Positions 57,502 to 64,000 of a DNA stretch of 64,000 nucleotides are shown here, piece by piece. The DNA is from Pseudarthrobacter sp. SSS035. Its GTDB lineage: Bacteria > Actinomycetota > Actinomycetes > Actinomycetales > Micrococcaceae. Every line of letters starts with the position of its first letter. Positions within the stretch are counted from its first letter, which is position 1. The notes beneath the pieces were generated by a model that was not told the DNA's origin, ran no database searches, and worked only from the letters and a program-made list of their open reading frames with translations. The position numbers and the translations under genes were made by a program. The stretch covers positions 3,100,001 through 3,164,000 of the forward strand of contig NZ_CP096882.1 of the NCBI RefSeq assembly GCF_023273875.1, written 5' to 3'.

Positions 57502-57954
57502 TCAGCGCCTCAGCAGGGCAACGGTCTCCGCGATGCAGGCAGGTTTGGCCGAGCCTTCAAGGTCGATCTCATGCAGGAAGACCAGCTGCCGCCCATGCTC
57601 TGTGGCGGTCACGGATTTCAACGTGAGCCGGTCCCGGATACGCGAATTGACCGTGGCCGGAGCAGGGAACCTGACTTTGTTCAGCCCGTAATTGATCACC
57701 ATCGCCGCGCCCTGGACTCTGTACACCTGGGCCGCAAGATACGGAAGCATGGACAGGCTCAGGTACCCGTGTGCCACTGTGGCACCGAAGGGTCCGCTGG
57801 CTGCGCGCTCAGCATCAACGTGTATCCACTGATGGTCCAGCGTGGCATCCGCAAACGCCTGGATCTGTTCCTGTTGCAGCTGGTGCCAGCCGCTAACCCC
57901 GAGCTCCTGTCCCGCCGCGTCCTCAAGCTCCGCGGCGTTCTCGAAAATCCTCAT
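57502..57954 (-). CDS. MaoC-like (R)-specific enoyl-CoA hydratase
   Basis: A 150-residue single hot-dog domain. The catalytic box is FADATLDHQWIHVDAERA (Asp and His of the hydratase dyad), followed by GATVAHGYLSLSMLP. It would hydrate the enoyl-CoA made by the dehydrogenase at 59963. The ATG at 57954 sits one base beyond the thiolase stop (TGAGATG), so the genes are coupled. It is the last of six tightly packed genes. Confidence 0.9.
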   Translation of the reverse strand: MRIFENAAELEDAAGQELGVSGWHQLQQEQIQAFADATLDHQWIHVDAERAASGPFGATVAHGYLSLSMLPYLAAQVYRVQGAAMVINYGLNKVRFPAPATVNSRIRDRLTLKSVTATEHGRQLVFLHEIDLEGSAKPACIAETVALLRR

Positions 57955-57955
57955 C

Positions 57956-59155
57956 TCATACCCTTTCCAGCAGCATAGCCACGCCCTGGCCAAGGCCCAC
58001 GCACATCGTGGCCAGGCCCCGGGAGGAGCCTTCGCGTTCCATCCGGCCCAGCAGCGTAACCACGATCCGTGATCCGGAGGAACCCAGCGGATGCCCCAGA
58101 GCGATCGCGCCGCCGTCGTTATTTACAGTTCCTTCATCCAGCCCCAGCAAACGCATGCAGGCCAACGACTGGGAGGCAAAAGCCTCATTAAGTTCGACGG
58201 CGCCAATACCGTCAAGCGTCCACCCCGCCTTCGCGAGTGCCTTCTGTGTTGCCGGTACCGGCCCGATGCCCATCACTTCCGGGGCAACGCCCGCCACCTG
58301 GCTGGTGACTATTCTTGCCCTCGGCGTCAGCCCCCAGCGTGCAACAGCCTCGCCGCTGGCCACCACAATGGCCGACGCGCCATCGTTGAGGGAACTCGAA
58401 TTCCCGGCCGTCACAATGCCGCCAGGCTTCACGATCGGCCGCAGCGCGGAGAGGGCATCCAGGTCGGAACCGCGCCGCGGCCCCTCATCCCTATCAACCA
58501 GCGAGGGCCCACCTCGGTGGCCAGGTACGGGTACGGGCACAATCTCATCCTGGAACCGGCCGGCGTCGATCGCGGCGTGCGCCCGGTCATGGGAGCGCAA
58601 CGCAAAGGCGTCCGCGTCCGCCCGGGAGATGCGCTCCCGTGCCGCCACTTCCTCAGCTGTTTCCGGCATCGTCATGGTGGCGTTGGGCCGCTCCTTCATC
58701 CGCGGATTGACGAACCGTGCACCGATGGAGGTATCCGCGAGTTCACCGGGTTTGGCGAAGGGCTTCTCTGGTTTGGCCAGCACCCAGGGTGCCCGGGTCA
58801 TGGATTCCACACCGTCGGCCACCACGATGTCTGCGTCACCGTTGCGCACAGACTGGGCGGCCATGCTGATGGCGGTCAGTCCGGAGGCGCAGAGACGATT
58901 GACGGTCACGGCGGGGACCGTGTCCGGGAATCCGGCCAGCAGCAAGGCCATCCGGGCGACGTTCCTGTTGTCCTCTCCCGCCTGGTTCACACACCCGAGG
59001 ATGACTTCATCGACGCATGACGCATCCAATCCGGCCCTGGCGACGGCCGCCCGAAGCACCAGGGCGGCCAGATCGTCCGGCCGGACTGCGGAGAGGGCGC
59101 CTCCGTAGCGGCCAACAGGCGTGCGGGCGCCGCCGATGAGAAAGGCTTCCGTCAT
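57956..59155 (-). CDS. Acetyl-CoA acyltransferase (thiolase)
   Basis: A 399-residue thiolase. The nucleophilic cysteine is in NRLCASGLTAI (about residue 88), the His and second Cys in GHPLGSSGSRI and CVGLGQGVAML, and NGGAIALGHP is near the C-terminus. It releases acetyl-CoA from a 3-ketoacyl-CoA. It overlaps the SDR stop by one base (TGATG). It is part of a compact operon on the minus strand. Confidence 0.93.
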   Translation of the reverse strand: MTEAFLIGGARTPVGRYGGALSAVRPDDLAALVLRAAVARAGLDASCVDEVILGCVNQAGEDNRNVARMALLLAGFPDTVPAVTVNRLCASGLTAISMAAQSVRNGDADIVVADGVESMTRAPWVLAKPEKPFAKPGELADTSIGARFVNPRMKERPNATMTMPETAEEVAARERISRADADAFALRSHDRAHAAIDAGRFQDEIVPVPVPGHRGGPSLVDRDEGPRRGSDLDALSALRPIVKPGGIVTAGNSSSLNDGASAIVVASGEAVARWGLTPRARIVTSQVAGVAPEVMGIGPVPATQKALAKAGWTLDGIGAVELNEAFASQSLACMRLLGLDEGTVNNDGGAIALGHPLGSSGSRIVVTLLGRMEREGSSRGLATMCVGLGQGVAMLLERV

Positions 59156-59931
59156 CAGCGGGCACCGCCATTGATATAGAGGGTCTGCCCCGAAACGTAG
59201 GAGGAGTCGTCGCTGGCAAAGAAGGCGACGGCTGACGCTATCTCCCCGGGCTGGCCGACGCGTCCCAGGGGAGTCCGGGCGGCCACCTCTTCCTGGTGCT
59301 GGGCCGGGCTGCTGCCAACGCGCTCCGCTGTTGCCGCGGTCATGGACGTGGCAATGTAGCCGGGGGCCACCGCATTGACATTGATGTTGAACGGGCCCAG
59401 CTCAATGGCAAGCGTTGACGTCAGGCCCTGGATGCCGGCCTTGGCCGCGGCATAGTTGGCCTGTCCGCGGTTTCCCAGTGCGCTGCGGCTGCTCAGGCAG
59501 ACGATCTTGCCGTATTTGGCCGGCACCATGTAACGCTGCGCGGCCCGTGAGCAGAGGTAGGCGCTGGTCAGGTTCGTGGTGACCACGGCGTCCCATTCGG
59601 AGAGGTTCATCTTGAAGAAGAGATTGTCGCGGGTGATGCCGGCATTGTTCACCAGGATGTCCAGGCGGCCGAACTCGTTGTGGATTTCTTCAAAAACCCG
59701 TTCAACGGCAAGTTCATCCGTTACGTCGCAGACGGCGGCAACGGCCTGGCCGCCCGCTGTCACCACCTCCTGGTGGGCGGAAATCTGTTGCGCTGTTGCC
59801 TTGGCACCGTCCTCGTTGAGGTCCAAAACCACTACGGTGCCGCCCTCGGCGGCGAGCCTCAGTGCGGTGGCGGCGCCGATTCCCTGCGCGCCGCCGGTGA
59901 CAATTGCCACCCTGTTCTTGAATCTGCTCAT
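59155..59931 (-). CDS. SDR-family 3-hydroxyacyl-CoA / 3-oxoacyl reductase (FabG-like)
   Basis: A 258-residue short-chain dehydrogenase. The cofactor motif is VTGGAQGIGAA, then LVNNAGITRDN, and the catalytic Ser/Tyr/Lys are in CLSSRSALGNRGQANYAAAKAG. In this operon it should oxidise the 3-hydroxyacyl-CoA made by the MaoC protein. The ATG at 59931 follows AAAGGAAAAGCC; the longer frame upstream lacks a site. Confidence 0.92.
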   Translation of the reverse strand: MSRFKNRVAIVTGGAQGIGAATALRLAAEGGTVVVLDLNEDGAKATAQQISAHQEVVTAGGQAVAAVCDVTDELAVERVFEEIHNEFGRLDILVNNAGITRDNLFFKMNLSEWDAVVTTNLTSAYLCSRAAQRYMVPAKYGKIVCLSSRSALGNRGQANYAAAKAGIQGLTSTLAIELGPFNINVNAVAPGYIATSMTAATAERVGSSPAQHQEEVAARTPLGRVGQPGEIASAVAFFASDDSSYVSGQTLYINGGAR

Positions 59932-59962
59932 GGCTTTTCCTTTGTTTGCGTTTGGACGGGGC

Positions 59963-61162
59963 CTAGCTGAAAGCTGAGATCCCGGTGATTTCACGGCCCA
60001 CCAAGAGGGACTGGATGGAATCGGTGCCCTCATACGTGGAGACCACTTCCATGTCCGTCATATGCCGCGCCACGTGGTTTTCCAGCAGCACACCGTTTCC
60101 GCCCAGCATGTCCCTTGCTTCCGAGCAGATCCACCGTGCCTTTTGTGCCGTGTGCATCTTGGCCAGCGAGGCCATCGGGCCGGTCATGCGGCCGTCCTCG
60201 GCCAGCACCGCCAACCGAAAGCAGATCAGCTGCATGGCAGTGAGCTCGGCCAGCATGTTGGCCAGTTTGTTCTGCACGAGCTGGAAACTGGCAATGGGCC
60301 GGCCGAACTGATGGCGGGATTTTGAATACGCCACGGCCGCTTCGTATGCCGCAATTGCGTGACCAAGCGATTCCCAGGAGGCCCCGCTGCGGGTGGACGT
60401 CAGCACCCGGGTCACGTCCTTGAAGGAGTGGCATTCAGTCAGCCGGTTCCGCGCGGGCACCCTGAGGTTGTCCAGGGTGATGTCCGGCTGCAGGACGGCG
60501 CGCTTGCCGATCTTGCCGGTGATCAACTCGGTGCTGTACCCCGCAGGGTATGTGCCGTCGTCGTTCCTTTCCATCACAAAGGCCTTGACCTTCGAGTCGT
60601 CCTCATCGCGGGCAAAAATAATCACGACGTCGGCCATGCTGGCGTTGCCGATCCAGCGTTTGCGCCCGGAGATGATGTAGCTGTCGCCCTCGCGCCGGGC
60701 GCTCGTTTCCAGGGCCACCGAATCTGACCCGTGGTCCGGCTCGGTCAGCGCGAAGGCGCCGATCTTTCCCAGCGCAGCCATTTCCGGGAGCCAGCGCTCC
60801 TTCTGTTCCTGGCTGCCCAGCATGTTGATTGTGCCCATGGCCAGACCGGACTGGACTCCAAGGAAGGTGTTAACGGACCCGTCACCGCGTGAAATTTCGG
60901 TGGCCACCATGCCGGCGGCGAGCCGGCTAAGTCCTGGGCAGCCGAAGCCCTGGATGGTGGACCCGATGATTCCGAGCGCCGCCAGTTTGGGTATGAGTTC
61001 GAACGGGAACTCTGCCCGTTCCCAGTAGCCATTGATGACAGGCAGCAGATCCTTGTCCACAAAATTCCGGACCCGGCTCCTCAGCTCGCGCTCTTCGGCG
61101 GTGAGGAACTCGTCCATCAGGTAGAAATCCGTGCCGCTGTCGGCTTGGTCGGGTGTGATCAC
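59963..61162 (-). CDS. Acyl-CoA dehydrogenase, glutaryl-CoA dehydrogenase-like
   Basis: A 399-residue acyl-CoA dehydrogenase. FAD-binding FALTEPDHGSDSVALET, substrate region RHQFGRPIASFQLVQNKLA, the catalytic glutamate in STYEGTDSIQSLLVGREITG, and an end (REITGISAF) closely like that of glutaryl-CoA dehydrogenases. The arginine-containing N-terminal region is also of that type. A C5-dicarboxyl-CoA or related substrate is likely but not proven. The GTG overlaps the thioesterase stop by GTGA. Confidence 0.9.
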   Translation of the reverse strand: MITPDQADSGTDFYLMDEFLTAEERELRSRVRNFVDKDLLPVINGYWERAEFPFELIPKLAALGIIGSTIQGFGCPGLSRLAAGMVATEISRGDGSVNTFLGVQSGLAMGTINMLGSQEQKERWLPEMAALGKIGAFALTEPDHGSDSVALETSARREGDSYIISGRKRWIGNASMADVVIIFARDEDDSKVKAFVMERNDDGTYPAGYSTELITGKIGKRAVLQPDITLDNLRVPARNRLTECHSFKDVTRVLTSTRSGASWESLGHAIAAYEAAVAYSKSRHQFGRPIASFQLVQNKLANMLAELTAMQLICFRLAVLAEDGRMTGPMASLAKMHTAQKARWICSEARDMLGGNGVLLENHVARHMTDMEVVSTYEGTDSIQSLLVGREITGISAFS

Positions 61163-61590
61163 ATCTGCTCCATTGGTTTGCGGGTGGAATGCTGGTGCGC
61201 TTCGGTTTGGAAGTCTTCAAGCCAGCGGCGTTCCGGTTCCTCAAGCGGCCGCGGAGCTCCGTTTTCCGGGGTGACCGAAACGAGTACAGTCCGTCCGTCG
61301 ACAGCAAGCAGGCCGTTTTGCCTGGCTTCGCAGTTGAGGGTGAAGGAAGACGAACCGATCCTGGTAACCCAAAGGTCCACGGTCAGGTCCTCGCCATGGG
61401 TCACGGGTCTGCGGTAGTTCAGCTCAAGCGCGGCCACCACTGTGGGAGCGCCCGCCGGCCACGGATGCCCCGACCGCCAGCGAATCCGCGATTCCTCCAG
61501 GAGTGTGACGACGGCGGCATGGTTAACATGGCCGTTGAGATCCTGGTCAGACCAGCGCGGGCAGACCTTCGTTCGGAACGGTTCAGGCAT
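61159..61590 (-). CDS. Acyl-CoA thioesterase (4HBT hot-dog)
   Basis: A 143-residue hot-dog thioesterase. The active-site region is WSDQDLNGHVNHAAVVTLLE (Asp and His of the 4HBT type), followed by ALELNYRRPVTHGEDLTVDL. It would hydrolyse dead-end acyl-CoA or release CoA in the pathway. It overlaps the CoA-transferase frame by 8 bases and the dehydrogenase by 4 bases. Confidence 0.9.
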   Translation of the reverse strand: MPEPFRTKVCPRWSDQDLNGHVNHAAVVTLLEESRIRWRSGHPWPAGAPTVVAALELNYRRPVTHGEDLTVDLWVTRIGSSSFTLNCEARQNGLLAVDGRTVLVSVTPENGAPRPLEEPERRWLEDFQTEAHQHSTRKPMEQM

Positions 61591-62837
61591 GGGCCAGGGC
61601 TTTCTGCGACTGGAGCCAGCCGCGGATCAGTTCCGAGCCGTTGTTCAGCTCCGGCGGCGCCAGCTCATAGTCAACGGGTGTGCGGGAGTAGGCCACTGGA
61701 TGCCGGACCGTTGGAATCTTGCGCGATCCCGTACCCGCCAAAACCACCGGTTCCAGGCCGAGCCGCTCGGCAAATTCGATGCCGCCGCGGACATCCTGAA
61801 TGGGGGCACACGGCAGCCCTGCGTCGGAGAGCTGCGTGAACCACTGATCGGCAGACTGGGAGGCCAGCCGGCTGTGGAGCATGTCGCGGAGCTCGTCCCG
61901 GTTGGCATTGCGCTGCAGCGTCTTGGCGAACTTCGGGTCCGTGGCCACTTCCGGCATTGCCAACGCTGCACAGAGTCTCGCGAACTGGGCGTCATTGCCG
62001 GTGGCAATGATGATCATGCCGTCGCCCGTCTGCATAGGCGCGTATGGGTACATGCTGGGGTGCTCATTTCCCATCCGGGTTGGCACCACGCCCCCCCGTG
62101 ACGTAGGCCGCGGACTGGTTCACCATGCCGGAAAGGGCGGAGTTCAGGAGGTTCAGTTCCACCAGTTGGCCTTCGCCTGTCTGGTCCTTGTGGTGCAGGG
62201 CGCCCAGAATTCCGATAGCCGCGTGCAGGCCCGTGATGACGTCGAAGAGAGCCACTCCAGCACGAAACGGTTGCGTGTCCTGATCCCCGGTGAGGCTCAT
62301 CATGCCCGAGGCTGCCTGCACCAGCAGGTCGTAGCCGGGGATGTGGGCTCCGGCGCCAGTGCCGAAGCCGGTAATCGACGTGTAGATGATCTCCGGGTTC
62401 AGCTCCGCCGCTATAGCATAGTCCAGCCCAAGCCGTTCCATATTTCCGGGCTTGAAGTTTTCAATCATCACATCCGAGGCCCTCACCAGATCCCGTGCAA
62501 CCTCAAGGTCTTTGGGGTCCTTCAGGTCAAGGGCAATGGAGTGCTTGTTGCGGTTTACGGAGAGGAAGAAGGTGGCTTCACCATCGCGTACCGGTGGCAT
62601 GTATGTGCGGGTGTCATCACCATCCGCGCCCTCGACTTTGATCACTGTTGCCCCCATGTCTGCCAGGAGCATGGTGGCGTATGGGCCTGCCAGCACGCGG
62701 CTGAAATCCGCGATGACGATCCCGCTGAGCGGACCGGAACCTGACCGGCCGAAAACCTCATCAACTCCCCGTCTGCTTCGCGAGCCCCCACGGCCGGCAC
62801 CTTCGCGGCTCGTTGGGTCGGTGATCGGCTGTTTCAT
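61583..62837 (-). pseudogene. CaiB/BaiF class III CoA-transferase, frameshifted
   Basis: Two frames together make one class III CoA-transferase of about 417 residues: 62064-62837 gives the N-terminal part (GIVIADFSRVLAGPYATMLL, DLKDPKD, GDQDTQPFRAGVALFDVITG) and ends shortly after AAYVTGG; 61583-62089 continues with VPTRMGNEHPSMYPYAP and the C-terminal domain. The break is at a run of seven C on the plus strand (62091-62097); six would restore AAYVTGGVVPTRMGNEHPS. It is a real mutation, phase-variable tract or sequencing error. The intact protein would activate the acid for the dehydrogenase. Confidence 0.85.
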
Positions 62838-62978
62838 CTGTCTCCTACGGTGTGTGGTCTACGTCACCCAACCCTCGCAAGACTATTGATGCACGTCCAA
62901 TACGTATTCAGTGTTGAATTGATACCCCAGGGTCATTACGACGACGGCGGACTGTTGGGTATGTTGGGCACATGAACA
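62838..62978. promoter_or_regulatory. Divergent promoter region with palindrome AATACGTATT
   Basis: The 141-base gap between the catabolic operon and the LysR gene holds the perfect 10-bp palindrome AATACGTATT (62899-62908), flanked by AT-rich sequence, a usual setting for a LysR binding site. TATGTT (62960-62965) may be the LysR -10 box. Confidence 0.45.
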
Positions 62979-63923
62979 ATGTCGTTTGCCGGGCCCGGAG
63001 CTAGCCAGGCAGTGGAATTACACCAAATCCGGGCCTTCCTGGCCGTCGCCGAAGAGCTGCACTTTGGCCGAGCCGCAGCGAAACTGCACATGGCGCAGCC
63101 GCCCCTGAGCCGCGCAATCCAGCGGCTGGAGCACGAGCTCAAGGCCCCACTTTTTATCCGCAGCACCCGGACCGTCCATTTAACGGCGGCAGGGGAGGCC
63201 CTGCTGGCACCTGCCCGGGACATCTTGGATGCCTGCCGGAGATCCGCCGTTGCGGTGGCATCGGTGGGCAAGGGTGAAACGGGACGCGTGCGGGTGGCGT
63301 TCGCAGGAGTTTCATCGCACGTTTTGATTGGCAAACTCGCCAAGCTCGTCCGGGAGACCCATCCCGGCATCGAGTTTCAGCTCTACAGTTCAAATTTCGC
63401 GTTGCCGGCCATGGACAAAGTGATTAGTGGCGCCATGGAAGTTGGACTCGGCCGGTGGAACTTCATTCCGGCAGCCCTGGAATCACGGATCGTGGCCAAC
63501 GAACGGCTGGTCATTGCCCTGCACGCGGCGCACCCGCTGAGCCAGCGTACTTCGCTGCTGATGTCTGACCTGGAGGGACAGCCTTTTGTCACGCTGCCCC
63601 AGCACCCGGGAGCCATCCTGCACGACTTTCTCCACCGCCTGGCCAATGGCGCCGGCTACGCTCCGGCAATAGTGCATATGGCCCCGGATTCCCAAACGCT
63701 GATGGCACTTGTGGCCGCAGAAATCGGAGTGGCGCTGACGGTTTCCTCGGTTCCGGATAATTTCCAATACCCAGGGGTGGTGTTCCTGCCGCTGGACGAC
63801 CCCGTGGAACCCATCCAGCTGAGGCTGGCCTGGCGCAAAGACAATAACAGCCCCGCGCTGCGCGAAGTGCTGAGGCTCTCGGAAGAAGTGCTGCCGACAC
63901 CCGGGTCGTCACCCCGTTCATGA
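62979..63923 (+). CDS. LysR-family transcriptional regulator
   Basis: A 314-residue LysR regulator. The winged helix is HFGRAAAKLHMAQPPLSRAI with the linker LEHELKAPLFIRSTRTVHLT, followed by the effector domain. It is divergent from the acyl-CoA operon and is its probable activator; LysR proteins (GcdR type) control glutarate operons in other bacteria. A GTG at 63012 (ELHQIRAFLAVAEEL) would give the most typical N-terminus, so the first 11 residues are uncertain. Confidence 0.9.
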   Translation: MSFAGPGASQAVELHQIRAFLAVAEELHFGRAAAKLHMAQPPLSRAIQRLEHELKAPLFIRSTRTVHLTAAGEALLAPARDILDACRRSAVAVASVGKGETGRVRVAFAGVSSHVLIGKLAKLVRETHPGIEFQLYSSNFALPAMDKVISGAMEVGLGRWNFIPAALESRIVANERLVIALHAAHPLSQRTSLLMSDLEGQPFVTLPQHPGAILHDFLHRLANGAGYAPAIVHMAPDSQTLMALVAAEIGVALTVSSVPDNFQYPGVVFLPLDDPVEPIQLRLAWRKDNNSPALREVLRLSEEVLPTPGSSPRS

Positions 63924-64000
63924 CTTCGCGGTATCAGTAGATGTCCCATTAAGTATTGGATCCGCAGTAATTCGGCTGGCACAGTGGTGAGCACTCGCTG
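63924..64000. other. Right-hand end, no gene recognised
   Basis: The last 77 bases contain no coding frame I can support. Confidence 0.5.

Noticed and set aside
1..64000. Search for tRNA, rRNA, transposase and phage genes
   Set aside because: None was recognised; the repeats here have no adjacent mobility gene within the window.

Overview
The window is a stretch of chromosome from a high-GC Gram-positive bacterium, most likely a member of the Micrococcaceae close to Arthrobacter/Pseudarthrobacter. The reasons are the GC-rich codon use, frequent GTG starts, ATGA/GTGA stop-start overlaps, many predicted leaderless promoters, Tat-exported enzymes, and a menaquinone gene set that fits MK-9(H2). 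I see no rRNA or tRNA gene, CRISPR array, transposase or prophage gene.

Layout. 1-5.3 kb: an ABC importer with an intracellular GH32 fructosidase and a LacI regulator. 5.4-14 kb: MFS transporter, ArsR/SRPBCC pair, degenerate HPt protein, ABC-2 exporter with a MarR/GbsR-like regulator, CorA-like transporter, DUF2975-like membrane protein with an XRE regulator. 13.9-17.2 kb: menC and a PhoX-like Tat phosphatase. 17.3-25.5 kb: a predicted beta-1,2-glucan utilisation locus (secreted GH144-like endoglucanase, ABC importer, cytoplasmic GH3, LacI with matching operators). 25.5-38 kb: menD, a polar amino-acid ABC importer, menF, a GntR/MHS transporter/idonate-dehydrogenase-like group, then menG, a MenJ-like reductase and a polyprenyl diphosphate synthase. 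38.4-40.6 kb: AbiEi/DUF559 protein, SMI1/KNR4-like protein, TRIC channel. 40.6-55.9 kb: sulfur assimilation (CbiX-like chelatase, sir-cysH-cysD-cysN, RtcB, an SsuABC-like importer, cysG, ferredoxin-NADP reductase), interrupted by an alkD-cupin-tetR group. 56-63.9 kb: an acyl-CoA / C5-dicarboxylate catabolic operon with a frameshifted CoA-transferase gene and a divergent LysR regulator.

How the genes work together. CysD/CysN make APS. The Fe-S type CysH reduces it, and no cysC is present. Sir reduces sulfite with siroheme supplied by CysG and CbiX and electrons from the ferredoxin reductase. Three promoters of this set (sir, ssuA-like, cysG) share a GTGA-N6-GTTTC box 5-6 bp upstream of a -35 element, which I read as the binding site of a common sulfur activator.

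The most unusual feature is a set of long intergenic palindromes in several sequence families. Matched copies of one family bracket accessory genes: the MFS gene at 5.4-6.6 kb, the DUF559 gene at 38.4-39.3 kb, and the alkD-cupin-tetR trio at 50.9-52.9 kb. Several families share a central GGCTCA-like loop although their stems differ. A second kind of repeat encodes VVEPVET-like peptides at the N-termini of cysH, cysN and, in decayed form, the ssuC-like gene.
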